Source: Ruminococcus flavefaciens
GTDB lineage: Bacteria; Bacillota; Clostridia; Oscillospirales; Ruminococcaceae
Length of the DNA: 64,000 nt
Assembly (NCBI GenBank): GCA_015067005.1
Contig: SVNH01000009.1
Location: forward strand, 54,386-118,385
Reading direction: 5' to 3'
This document shows, piece after piece, positions 33,104-41,208 of the stretch; positions within the stretch are counted from its first letter, which is position 1; each line of letters opens with the position of its first letter. A program made the translations under genes and the position numbers. Below the pieces are notes generated by a model that had not been told where the DNA came from, searched no databases, and saw only the letters and a list, made by a program, of their open reading frames with translations.

Positions 33104-33460
33104 TCAGTCAACGAGCGGGAAGCTGCCTGCGTTATTGTCAACAACATAGTAAACCATGTTGTCCTCAGGCTTAACATAAACGTTAACTACCTTAGGAGAC
33201 TTCACACCAGAAGCTGCCTTAGCCTTCTTGATGAGATCCTGTGAAGTGATCTGAGCGCCGAGGTATTCAACATAAACGTTCTCAGAAGCAGCCTTAGCAG
33301 CTGTTGTCTTCTTTTCAGCAGTCTTCTTAGGAGCAGCTGTCTTCTTAGGAGCAGCAGTCTTCTTAGCAGCCGGCTTCTTAGCAGCTGTCTTCTTTTCAGC
33401 AGCAGGAGCAGCAGCCTTATCTTCAGCCTTAGCTTCTACGGGCTTTTTTGTTTCAGCCAT
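33104..33460 (-). CDS. DUF6465-type protein with Lys/Ala-rich tail
   Basis: 118 residues. The N-terminal 58 residues are Lys/Ala/Pro repeats (AAKKPAAKKTAAPKK) like histone H1 or bacterial HU tails; the C-terminal 58 residues (NVYVEYLGAQITSQDL, VVNVYVKPEDNMVYYVVD) look like the DUF6465 domain. The gene follows HU by 18 bases on the same strand. A nucleoid-associated role is suggested by tail and neighbour, not proven. Ribosome site AAGGAGGT is upstream of ATG 33460. Confidence 0.7.
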   Translation of the reverse strand: MAETKKPVEAKAEDKAAAPAAEKKTAAKKPAAKKTAAPKKTAAPKKTAEKKTTAAKAASENVYVEYLGAQITSQDLIKKAKAASGVKSPKVVNVYVKPEDNMVYYVVDNNAGSFPLVD

Positions 33461-33478
33461 GATATTGACCTCCTTAAA

Positions 33479-33757
33479 TTACTTCTTGTTAACTGCGTTC
33501 TTCAGAGCCTGACCAGCCTTGAAAGCCGGAGCCTTTGAAGCAGGAGCAGTCATCATTTTACCTGTCTGAGGATTCTTAACCTGCTTAGCCTTTCTGTCGC
33601 GAACTTCAAATGTACCGAAGCCAACGATAGAAACCTTTTCACCCTTAGAAAGAGAGTCTGTGATAGCAGAGATAACTGCGTTAACAGCGATCTCAGCATT
33701 CTTCTTGGTGAATTCGGTCTTTTCAGCAACAACGCCGATGAGTTCAGTCTTTGTCAT
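33479..33757 (-). CDS. hup: HU DNA-binding protein
   Basis: 92 residues from ATG 33757 (GGAGG upstream). All HU features are seen: MTKTELIGVVAEK, GFGTFEVRDRKAKQVKNPQTG for the DNA-binding arms, and PAFKAGQALKNAV at the C-terminus. It compacts and bends DNA as a dimer. Strong own promoter; co-transcribed with the DUF6465 gene. Confidence 0.93.
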   Translation of the reverse strand: MTKTELIGVVAEKTEFTKKNAEIAVNAVISAITDSLSKGEKVSIVGFGTFEVRDRKAKQVKNPQTGKMMTAPASKAPAFKAGQALKNAVNKK

Positions 33758-33792
33758 AATGATTTCCTCCATATATAAGAATTTACAATTGA

Positions 33793-33821
33793 ATTATATA
33801 CCCTTTGCACCGATTTGTCAA
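33793..33821 (-). promoter_or_regulatory. Consensus promoter of HU
   Basis: Minus strand: TTGACA (33821-33816), 17-bp spacer, TATAAT (33798-33793). Leader about 30 bases. Confidence 0.85.
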
Positions 33822-33958
33822 GGAAATGCGGAAAAAATGACAAAACGACCTATATCAGGCTATATACAGCGAGATTTTTATGGAAAATATCAATAAAAAG
33901 CGGCTTTTCAGGCTGTTTGCGACCGGCGTAGAATAGGGAAGTTACGGCTTTGGTGCAG

Positions 33959-36553
33959 TCAGATAACAGTGAGAGAATCGTTCTCAACACCTATATTGAT
34001 AGTGTCGCCGGCGGAAAGATCGCTGGAGATTATCTCCTTTGCAACGAGAGTTTCAAGACGGCTCTGGATGAATCTTCTGAGCGGACGTGCGCCGAAATTA
34101 GGGTCGTAGCCGCGCTCGATGATGTAGTTCTTAGCCTCATCGGAAACATTGACGTGCAGGTGCTTGTCGTCGAGACGCTTCTGGAGGTCGGCGAGCATGA
34201 GGTCGACTATTTTCATGATATTGTTCTTTGTGAGCGGCTTGTAGAAGATTATCTCATCGAGACGGTTGAGGAATTCCGGACGGAACTGCTGTTTCAGCAG
34301 GGAATCGACACTCTTTCTTGCATCGTCGGTGATGTTGCCGTCGGAGTCGATACCGTCGAGGATGAAGTGTGAGCCGAGGTTGGAGGTGAGGATGATGATA
34401 GTGTTTTTGAAGTCGACAGTGCGTCCCTGAGAATCGGTGATACGTCCGTCATCGAGGACTTGCAGCAGAACATTGAAAACGTCCGGATGCGCCTTCTCTA
34501 CCTCATCAAAGAGGACTACCGAATAAGGCTTCCTGCGGACTGCTTCCGTAAGCTGACCGCCCTCGTCATAGCCGACATATCCGGGAGGCGCTCCGATAAG
34601 TCTGCTCACGCTGTGCTTTTCCATGTATTCGCTCATGTCGATACGGATTATATTTTTCTCGTCATCGAAGAGTATCTCTGAGAGTGCCTTTGCGAGTTCC
34701 GTCTTGCCGACGCCGGTAGGTCCGAGGAAGAGGAACGAGCCGATAGGACGGTTCGGGTCTTGTATGCCGGCGCGTGAACGCAGTATAGCCTCGCTTACCT
34801 TTGTTACAGCCTCGTCCTGACCGATAACGCGCTTATGCAGCAGCTTTTCCAGACCGAGTATCTTTTCCTTTTCGCCTTCCATAAGCTTCGATACCGGTAT
34901 ACCGGTCCAGCGGCAGACTATCTTTGCGACCTCTTCATCAGTTACCTTGTCTCGCAGCAGACGGTCGCCGGCGATGTCCTGTTCGGCTTTCTGTTCGAGC
35001 TCTGAGAGCTGCTTCTGAAGTGCAGGGAGTCTGCCGTATTTCAGCTCGGCAGCCTTGTTGAGGTCGTATTCACGCTCAGCCTTGTCGATCTCGCCGCCGA
35101 GACGCTCGATCTCCTCACGCAGCTTGCGTACCTCGGAGATGTCGGTTTTTTCGTTCTCCCACTTAGCCTTCATCGACTTGAATTTATCGCGGAGCTCCGA
35201 GAGTTCCTGCTGTATCTCAACGAGGTGTTCCTTTGAGATGCTGTCGTTTTCCTTTTTGAGAGCGGCTTCCTCGATCTCGAGCTGGATTATCTTGCGTGAG
35301 ATCTCGTCCATTTCGGTAGGCATGGAGTCCATTTCTGTACGTATCGTAGCGCAGGCTTCGTCTATGAGGTCGATAGCCTTATCCGGCAGGAAACGGTCGG
35401 AGATGTAGCGGTTCGAGAGAACTGCTGCCGAAATGAGTGCGTTATCGTGTATTTTTACGCCGTGGAAAACCTCATAGCGTTCTTTGAGTCCGCGGAGGAT
35501 AGAGATAGTGTCCTCGACAGTCGGCTCATCGACCATTACCGGCTGGAAACGTCTTTCGAGCGCCGGATCTTTTTCAATGTACTGGCGGTACTCGTTGAGG
35601 GTAGTTGCACCGATGCAGTGGAGCTCTCCTCTTGCAAGCATAGGTTTGAGGAGGTTTCCTGCGTCCATAGCGCCGTCGGTCTTGCCTGCACCGACTATGG
35701 TGTGGAGCTCATCAATGAAGAGGATTATCTGACCGTTGCTGTTCTTGATCTCGTTCAGCACGGCTTTGAGACGTTCCTCGAATTCGCCGCGGTACTTAGC
35801 ACCGGCAACGAGTGCTCCGAGGTCGAGCGAGAATATCTTGCGGTCTTTGAGGGAATCCGGTACATCTCCGGCAACGATACGGAGTGCAAGTCCCTCAGCT
35901 ATGGCGGTCTTTCCGACACCCGGCTCGCCTATGAGGACTGGGTTGTTCTTGGTTTTGCGTGAAAGTATGCGGATGACGTTTCTTATTTCGCTGTCACGTC
36001 CGATGACCGGATCGAGCTTGTTTCTCATGGCAAGTCCGACAAGCTCCTGACCGTATTTTGTGAGTACATCGTAGGTCTCTTCGGGATTCTCGCTTGTAAC
36101 TCTTGTGTTGCCGCGGACAGACATAAGTGCATTGAGGAAAGCATCCTGAGAGATGTTAAAGGCTTTGAGGAGCGCATCGGTGTCCTTGTTCTTGCAGCCG
36201 AGGATAGCGAGGAAAACGTGCTCAACTGAGACGTATTCGTCCTTCATATTTTCTGCGATCTTTTCGGCGGTCATGAGCATACGGTCGGTATCGCCGGAAA
36301 TGCCTACATTGCTGCTTCTGCCGCTGCCGGTGACCTTTGGCAGCGCACCGAGTTTCTTGTCGGTCTCAGCCTCGAACATATCGGTGTCGATGTTCATTTT
36401 TTTGAGAAGCTGCGGGATAAGACCGTTTTCCTGCTTGAGAAGTCCTGCGAGGATGTGCAGCGGTTCAACGATCTGGTTTGAGTTCATAACGGCGATATTC
36501 TGCGCTTTTATAATAGAAGCGACGGTTTGTTTTGTGTATTTTTCAGTATTCAT
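33959..36553 (-). CDS. clpB: ClpB disaggregase
   Basis: 864 residues, normal length. Two Clp-N repeats (about 1-145), AAA-1 with Walker A GEPGVGKT (about 203-210), the coiled-coil M-domain (about 405-525), and AAA-2 with GPTGVGKT and the ClpB-type C-terminus (FGARPLRR). The long M-domain separates it from ClpC/ClpA. It frees proteins from aggregates with DnaK. No CIRCE operator is seen upstream; it follows a ribbon-helix-helix-like gene by 46 bases and is probably transcribed from that gene's promoter. Confidence 0.93.
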   Translation of the reverse strand: MNTEKYTKQTVASIIKAQNIAVMNSNQIVEPLHILAGLLKQENGLIPQLLKKMNIDTDMFEAETDKKLGALPKVTGSGRSSNVGISGDTDRMLMTAEKIAENMKDEYVSVEHVFLAILGCKNKDTDALLKAFNISQDAFLNALMSVRGNTRVTSENPEETYDVLTKYGQELVGLAMRNKLDPVIGRDSEIRNVIRILSRKTKNNPVLIGEPGVGKTAIAEGLALRIVAGDVPDSLKDRKIFSLDLGALVAGAKYRGEFEERLKAVLNEIKNSNGQIILFIDELHTIVGAGKTDGAMDAGNLLKPMLARGELHCIGATTLNEYRQYIEKDPALERRFQPVMVDEPTVEDTISILRGLKERYEVFHGVKIHDNALISAAVLSNRYISDRFLPDKAIDLIDEACATIRTEMDSMPTEMDEISRKIIQLEIEEAALKKENDSISKEHLVEIQQELSELRDKFKSMKAKWENEKTDISEVRKLREEIERLGGEIDKAEREYDLNKAAELKYGRLPALQKQLSELEQKAEQDIAGDRLLRDKVTDEEVAKIVCRWTGIPVSKLMEGEKEKILGLEKLLHKRVIGQDEAVTKVSEAILRSRAGIQDPNRPIGSFLFLGPTGVGKTELAKALSEILFDDEKNIIRIDMSEYMEKHSVSRLIGAPPGYVGYDEGGQLTEAVRRKPYSVVLFDEVEKAHPDVFNVLLQVLDDGRITDSQGRTVDFKNTIIILTSNLGSHFILDGIDSDGNITDDARKSVDSLLKQQFRPEFLNRLDEIIFYKPLTKNNIMKIVDLMLADLQKRLDDKHLHVNVSDEAKNYIIERGYDPNFGARPLRRFIQSRLETLVAKEIISSDLSAGDTINIGVENDSLTVI

Positions 36554-36599
36554 AAAAAAGCCTCCTTATCAATAGCTGTGTGTGTATGTGTCATAGGTG

Positions 36600-37241
36600 C
36601 TACAATATGAATCTTTCGAGCATCGCGGTGTAATCCTTTGCAAGTTCGGGAGCATAGCGCTGGAAGTCATGCGGTGCAGCGAAGTAGGTCTGCACGGACC
36701 TGTCGAGGTCTTTGACGTAGCAGCTTATCGCCTCGCCGGTCTGTTCGGGGTCAAGAGAAGGGTTGATAAGTCTGCGTGAGAAGCAGCCGTCCGAGAGCTC
36801 GCAGAGGTAATCGTCCCTGCCGAGGGCGGCGAGCGCAGAGCTTTCAAGTCCGGCGCGGTAGGTGAAGAAGCTGTTGAACAGACCTGTCAGTACGCTGCTC
36901 TGTGTGCGGATCTGCACCCTGAGAGTTCCGATGTACTCTGAGGGTACTCGTTCGAGTTCGACCTTATAGTTGATAGTCGGGCGGTACTTGTATTCGAGGG
37001 CGGTGCGCAGCGTCATAAGGGAAGCGGAGCGCTGCTGCTGTATGTGGAAGCTGCTGCTGACCAGCTCAGCGACCGAGCCAAAAATCTCGCGCATACGCAT
37101 TTCCGGTGTGACGCAGGAAAGCTGCTCTGCGAGTATCTGGTTGATGAGGTTCGAGCGGCTTGTACCGCGTTTGTAAGCCTCGCGGTCGACGGCTTTGATG
37201 ACATCGTCCATGAGGACGAGACTGTAAACGCTTTTTTTCAA
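36600..37241 (-). CDS. Ribbon-helix-helix-like protein upstream of clpB
   Basis: 213 residues from a TTG at 37241 that has GAGGTGATC five bases upstream; the longer frame to 37394 runs through the promoter. Residues about 1-40 (KKSVYSLVLMDDVIKAVDREAYKRGTS, then RSNLINQILAEQL) read as a strand followed by two helices, the CopG/Arc ribbon-helix-helix shape. The rest (about 50-213) is not a family I recognise; it has RVQIRTQSSVLTGLFNSFF and an ending YTAMLERFIL. Because it precedes clpB on one transcript, it may regulate the clp operon. Confidence 0.6.
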   Translation of the reverse strand: MKKSVYSLVLMDDVIKAVDREAYKRGTSRSNLINQILAEQLSCVTPEMRMREIFGSVAELVSSSFHIQQQRSASLMTLRTALEYKYRPTINYKVELERVPSEYIGTLRVQIRTQSSVLTGLFNSFFTYRAGLESSALAALGRDDYLCELSDGCFSRRLINPSLDPEQTGEAISCYVKDLDRSVQTYFAAPHDFQRYAPELAKDYTAMLERFIL

Positions 37242-37281
37242 TGGGATCACCTCGCTTGGATGGATAATTTCCTTTGAATTT

Positions 37282-37310
37282 ATAATACCACACAAAATAT
37301 AATTTGTCAA
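37282..37310 (-). promoter_or_regulatory. Promoter of the clpB operon
   Basis: Minus strand: TTGACA (37310-37305), 17-bp spacer, TATTAT (37287-37282). The first AT-rich 20 bases upstream may hold an operator, but no clear palindrome is seen. Confidence 0.75.
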
Positions 37311-37354
37311 GCGGATTATATAATTTTGTTTGCGAATTTTTAAGGGCAAAAAAA

Positions 37355-37417
37355 TTCCTTCCTTGAGGAAGGAAGGCGGCGATTCAAACGGCAAAGCCGT
37401 TTAGCACTGTGAATCGC
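37355..37417. repeat. Two perfect hairpins
   Basis: TTCCTTCC-TTGA-GGAAGGAA (37355-37374) is followed by GCGATTCA (37379-37386) / TGAATCGC (37410-37417), which encloses a second stem AAACGGC/GCCGTTT. Probably a small palindromic intergenic element. Confidence 0.6.
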
Positions 37418-37495
37418 TGTGAAGTTAAGTTAAAATAAATGATTGAGAATAGAAAACATGAAAAAATTACAAATGAAAGGGGTTAGTTTTATTTG

Positions 37496-37670
37496 TTGAC
37501 AAAACTATTTCTATGGCGTACGATGAACAAATATTCAGTATCAAGCACATGAGAGGGGAGGGTACTTGATACTGAACACCTATAACTCCATCGCTATATA
37601 TATTATATTACGGAGATATGAATATTTCAATATACAAAAGAATACACAAATACACAAAAGTGTATTTTTG
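37496..37670 (+). ncRNA. Candidate small RNA with promoter and terminator
   Basis: TTGACA (37496-37501), 17-bp spacer and TACGAT (37519-37524) predict a start near 37531. The transcript would begin with a 12-bp perfect stem, TTCAGTATCAAG (37534-37545) / CTTGATACTGAA (37565-37576), whose 19-base loop contains GAGAGGGGAGGG. It would end at AAATACAC-AAAA-GTGTATTT with T-rich tail (near 37648-37668), giving about 140 bases. No good open frame is seen: the purine-rich loop could also act as ribosome site for a 47-codon frame from TTG 37566, which I judge less likely. The flank to 37755 is AT-rich and featureless. Confidence 0.45.
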
Positions 37671-37755
37671 AACAATTTTTTAAGAGATTTTGTGTTAATT
37701 TATTGTAAATAAGTAATTATATTATTCTGATTTACAAATTATACACAATTTAAAT

Positions 37756-39219
37756 TCAACCAACTGTGAACGCATTGCTTCCGGATGAGAGTGTGAATTC
37801 TCCCTTTGTGACATCGCCTAAACGTACTGTAAGTTTGCTGCCGGAAGAAGCCTCCGGTGTGAGGAGTATAACTCTGCGATAGTCCTTTTTGGGGGCGAAA
37901 GAAGCCTTCTGGTCGCCGTTGATGAGGAAGGATACCTGTGTACCCGATGAAACAGCTTCGGCGAACTCCACCACCGCATACGGGTAAGCTGAGCTTGTCG
38001 GTGCGGTGACAGCATTTCCGGCAGCGCAGAGGATGCCGTCCGTGTACTCGAAAGCGCCGGCAGCGTAGATAGCGCTGTTGCTGTCCTTCTTTCCGCCTGT
38101 TATGAAGGTGGTTCCGCCGTTTATGGTTATGGAATCCTTCGATTTGAGACCGTTTGAACCGGCTGTGATACTGAGTGTACCGCCGCTTATGGTGATATTG
38201 TCGTTGGCGTGGATGCCGGACTTGTTTGAGGTTATATTGCAGACGCTGTTCTCGAAGATGACGTCATCGTCGCTGGCGATGCCGTGAGCGTTTCCGGCAT
38301 TGATATTGAGCGTTCCCTTGCCCTTTACCCTGATAGTATCGTTTGAGAAGATAACGCCGTCGTAGGCTTTGTCCTTGGCGCTGTCGGAGAGGTTGTTCAC
38401 TGAGCCCTCCTTGACCTTGACGGTACACTTCTTGGACTGGTTTATAAGTATCGCCGGACCGTATGTGCAGCTGATGTCAACGCCGTTGAGAACGAGAGTT
38501 ACCTTGTCCTCGCCGTCAGCGTCAACGTAGATCTGACCGTCGCTGAGCTTGCCTGTGAATATGTAGTCGCCGGCGCCGGTGATCTTTACGGTCGAGCCGG
38601 ATACACTTACATTATCGCCGGTGAAGGTCGTGGAACTGCCGAGTTTCACCTCAGCGGTGTATGTCTTGATCTCATCGTCCTTGAGGTCGGAAGAGGACGG
38701 AGTTGTAACAGGTTCGGGCTCAACTCCCTTTGAACTGCTTCCGGAACCGGATGAAGAGCCGCTGCTGCCGGATGAGCTGCTGCCGGATGAACTGCCGCTG
38801 CCTGAGGATGAACTGCTGCTGCCTGAGGACGAACTGCTGCTGCCTGAGCTGCTGCCGGATGATGAGCCGCTGTCCGAGCCGGACGAGGAATTGCTCTGAG
38901 ATGAAGAATTGCTGCTTCCGCCGGACGAATTGCTGCCTGAGCCTGAAGAGCCTCCGGACGCACTATTGCTTGTATCGGTCGTGTCAGCGGAAGTGGTGCT
39001 TGTGGTAGTGGTAGTCTTGGAACTGTCGGACTTCGCAGAGGTAGTTCCGGTAGTATTCTGCTTTGATGAGTCCTTTGAGGTATTTGTGGATGAAGCGTTC
39101 TCAGTTGAAACAGCGTCCTGAACTGCGCTGTCGGAACCGGAATCACTCTTTCCGCATGAGAAAGCTGATGCCATGAGCATCAGTGCGGACATAAATGCTA
39201 TTGCCTTGCGGTATTTCAT
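37756..39219 (-). CDS. Lipoprotein with DUF4353-type beta-helix domain
   Basis: 487 residues from ATG 39219 (AAGGAG upstream). The signal ends in ASAFSCGK, a lipobox. A 130-residue Ser/Gly-rich linker follows (about 75-165), then a beta-helix-like domain with many Gly/Asn-rich turns (DGQIYVDADGEDKVTLVLNG, AHGIASDDDVIFEN). This is the DUF4353 'carbohydrate-binding domain' type also found twice in the protein at 41209. It lies 98 bases after the DUF4956 gene on the same strand, and such genes often sit with VTC and DUF4956 genes. The linker DNA (38700-39000) is very repetitive. Confidence 0.75.
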   Translation of the reverse strand: MKYRKAIAFMSALMLMASAFSCGKSDSGSDSAVQDAVSTENASSTNTSKDSSKQNTTGTTSAKSDSSKTTTTTSTTSADTTDTSNSASGGSSGSGSNSSGGSSNSSSQSNSSSGSDSGSSSGSSSGSSSSSSGSSSSSSGSGSSSGSSSSGSSGSSSGSGSSSKGVEPEPVTTPSSSDLKDDEIKTYTAEVKLGSSTTFTGDNVSVSGSTVKITGAGDYIFTGKLSDGQIYVDADGEDKVTLVLNGVDISCTYGPAILINQSKKCTVKVKEGSVNNLSDSAKDKAYDGVIFSNDTIRVKGKGTLNINAGNAHGIASDDDVIFENSVCNITSNKSGIHANDNITISGGTLSITAGSNGLKSKDSITINGGTTFITGGKKDSNSAIYAAGAFEYTDGILCAAGNAVTAPTSSAYPYAVVEFAEAVSSGTQVSFLINGDQKASFAPKKDYRRVILLTPEASSGSKLTVRLGDVTKGEFTLSSGSNAFTVG

Positions 39220-39317
39220 AATAAACAACTCCTTTAACCGATATAAAGACAGCGAGCCGCGTTTTTGCACAGCTATGACACTATGCGGCGGCTCGTTGCC
39301 TTTTTCATTCATACTAC

Positions 39318-40037
39318 TCAGGATTCATATATCTTATCGTCGTATCTGAAGAACACGAGATTGATAGTCATATTGCCGTTGAGAGCGCGGAGTTCATCAA
39401 GGAAAGCCTTCTGGTTGATGTCTTCCTTGACTTCAACGCTGTAAATGAGTTCAAAAAGAGTACCGAAGTTTGTGGTCTTAACTCTTCTGAGCTTGTGAAA
39501 CTGTGTATATTTGCTGAGGACAGGATCGAAAACGCCCTGATAATCGAGGTCTTCCGGTATAGTTATTTTTAATGTCATGTGATTTACTGCGCTTCTGCCG
39601 AAATCAGCTACTGAGAGGACGTACATAACGATACCGAGCACAGCGAAGAAGCAAAGACCGAAGCCGACATATCCTACACCGCAGGCAACTCCGGCTGCCA
39701 TTGCGAAGAATATGAACGATATATCCTTCGGATCACCGGCGACGCTTCTGAATCTTACAAGGCTGAATGCACCTGCAACACTGAGTGCGCCTGCGAGTGA
39801 GTTTATGGTGAGAAGTATGATGCATACGATCGAGGGGAGCATTATCATGGTCATGACATAGCTCTGTGAATAGCCGTCCTTGCGGTGTGAGAGGATATAT
39901 ACCATTGAAATGAGGAAGCCTATCAGCAGTGCTGCACATAAGCAGATGAAGAAATCCTTGCCGGTTATCTTTTCGCTTACGGCAACGCCGTCCTCATATT
40001 TTGACAAAACATTTCCGAAAAAGCCGTTTGGGAACAT
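39318..40037 (-). CDS. DUF4956 membrane protein
   Basis: 239 residues with four membrane segments between about 27 and 150 and a soluble C-terminal domain (about 160-239). The segment SLAGALSVAGAFSLVRFRSVAGDPKDISFIFFAMAAGVACG is the core of the DUF4956 family. Members are regularly next to VTC polyphosphate polymerases, as here (3 bases downstream). It may form a membrane partner or channel for the polymerase; no function is known. Confidence 0.85.
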   Translation of the reverse strand: MFPNGFFGNVLSKYEDGVAVSEKITGKDFFICLCAALLIGFLISMVYILSHRKDGYSQSYVMTMIMLPSIVCIILLTINSLAGALSVAGAFSLVRFRSVAGDPKDISFIFFAMAAGVACGVGYVGFGLCFFAVLGIVMYVLSVADFGRSAVNHMTLKITIPEDLDYQGVFDPVLSKYTQFHKLRRVKTTNFGTLFELIYSVEVKEDINQKAFLDELRALNGNMTINLVFFRYDDKIYES

Positions 40038-40040
40038 AAA

Positions 40041-40832
40041 TCAAACACTCCTGTTCATTAAGATATTATTATTGATGATAGATATGCCGGATACGTAGAT
40101 CTGCTTATGGTCTCCGATATTTTCCTTAACGAAGTTCTGATAAGCCATTCCGTATTTAGAGAAGCTGGTCTTGTAGATGCCGAGCTCTGATAGCTTTCTT
40201 ACGAGCCAGTCAGGCATAGCGTCCGAGACCTTGATCTCCATAAGTCTCTGATCCGCACCGATGATGTAATTGCCGTAGCTTTCGTTTCCGAGGGAGAGAT
40301 CGAAGCGGCGTTCTGTGATCTTTCTGTCAAATGTAAGACGAAAATCGCTGTTATCCTTACCGAAGAAAGCCTCGCGCTGATAGCTTATGTACTGCTTCGG
40401 TTCGATAGGGTAGTTGCTGAGGAATACATCGAGCTCGCGGAAGACCTGCTGAGTGATATACTTTGAGGATTCCGGCTTTGAGCGGTCGGCAAAATATCTG
40501 TCGGACTCCTCAAGAGTCATGGAAACTCTTCTCTTGGTAACGATGCCGCCGATCTTTTTCTTGATCTCAAGAAAGACAGTATCATCGGGAGCAGCCGGTG
40601 AATAGTAGCTGCGAAGCCTTATCTTTTCCTTATAATAAGGTTTTGCGAGAGAGGTGCGGATGAGGTAGTCATCGGGGGTGTCGTAATAGATATTGTAGAT
40701 GCCGTATTCTTTTCCGCCGACGCAGTATTTATCTGGATTCATGTAGATACTGATAACATCCATGAGAGCTTCATACTGTTCCATATTAAGTAGGAATTTG
40801 ATCTCCTTGCGTGCAAACGTATTAATAGCCAT
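40041..40832 (-). CDS. VTC-domain polyphosphate polymerase
   Basis: 263 residues that match the VTC domain tunnel enzyme: RKEIKFLL at the start, YYDTPDDYLIRTSL, KEKIRLRSYY, VFLEIKKKIGGIVTKRR and RLMEIKVSDAMPDWL carry the basic and acidic residues that line the tunnel. In yeast Vtc4 this domain makes polyphosphate from ATP. It is the first gene of the minus-strand operon and has the direct-repeat operator and promoter described at 40894-40927. Confidence 0.85.
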   Translation of the reverse strand: MAINTFARKEIKFLLNMEQYEALMDVISIYMNPDKYCVGGKEYGIYNIYYDTPDDYLIRTSLAKPYYKEKIRLRSYYSPAAPDDTVFLEIKKKIGGIVTKRRVSMTLEESDRYFADRSKPESSKYITQQVFRELDVFLSNYPIEPKQYISYQREAFFGKDNSDFRLTFDRKITERRFDLSLGNESYGNYIIGADQRLMEIKVSDAMPDWLVRKLSELGIYKTSFSKYGMAYQNFVKENIGDHKQIYVSGISIINNNILMNRSV

Positions 40833-40893
40833 AGTTTCCTCCGGTAAGTCTGTACTTCCGGAGATTCACGCTCCTTTCGTATCGTTTGACCAT

Positions 40894-40927
40894 ATTATAC
40901 CTGCTGTTTCTTAAAATTATCTTAAAA
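40894..40927 (-). promoter_or_regulatory. PhoB-like direct-repeat operator and promoter of the VTC operon
   Basis: Minus strand: two TTTTAAG units exactly 11 bp apart (40927-40921 and 40916-40910), then 10 bp, then TATAAT (40899-40894). There is no good -35. Eleven-bp spaced repeats in place of the -35, 10 bp before the -10, is the layout of OmpR/PhoB-activated promoters. Confidence 0.7.
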
Positions 40928-41121
40928 GGGAAATAATATTTGTAAAATTTCACGTTACTATCACAGTATTATGATACTATTATTGGAAAATAAAGTCAAA
41001 TGTATAGAAAAACAATCGCAATAATCGGTCAGAACTCAGCAAAAACACGGCGGGCTCATTTCTTACTATTATATATAGGGAACACCTCTTGCAGACAAAA
41101 AAATATACAGTTTTTGGCTGA
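40928..41121. other. Centre of the divergent VTC/dockerin promoter region
   Basis: AT-rich, no gene, no ribosome site before the short frames. CAGTATTATGATACTATTATTGG near 40965 is a loose palindrome. Confidence 0.4.
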
Positions 41122-41155
41122 TTTTAAGATTATTTTAAGAGAATGTTGCTATACT
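41122..41155 (+). promoter_or_regulatory. PhoB-like direct-repeat operator and promoter of the dockerin beta-helix gene
   Basis: Two TTTTAAG units (41122-41128 and 41133-41139) 11 bp apart, then 10 bp, then TATACT (41150-41155). The same geometry as the divergent promoter at 40894-40927; no -35 box. Confidence 0.7.
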
Positions 41156-41208
41156 GATGCCATAGTAAAAAAGGCGCGAAGCCGAATCAACTTTAAGGAG
41201 TAATTGAA

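Noticed and set aside
37566..37709. 47-codon frame from TTG after the GGGGAGGG loop
   Set aside because: The ribosome site would be locked in a 12-bp hairpin, the start is TTG, and the terminator at about 37648-37668 falls inside the frame.
38700..39000. Plus-strand Leu/Glu-rich and Cys-rich frames opposite the lipoprotein linker
   Set aside because: They only reflect the Ser/Gly codon repeats of the real gene on the minus strand.
41000..41203. 67-codon frame in the divergent promoter region
   Set aside because: No ribosome site; it covers the operator and -10 box of the dockerin gene.
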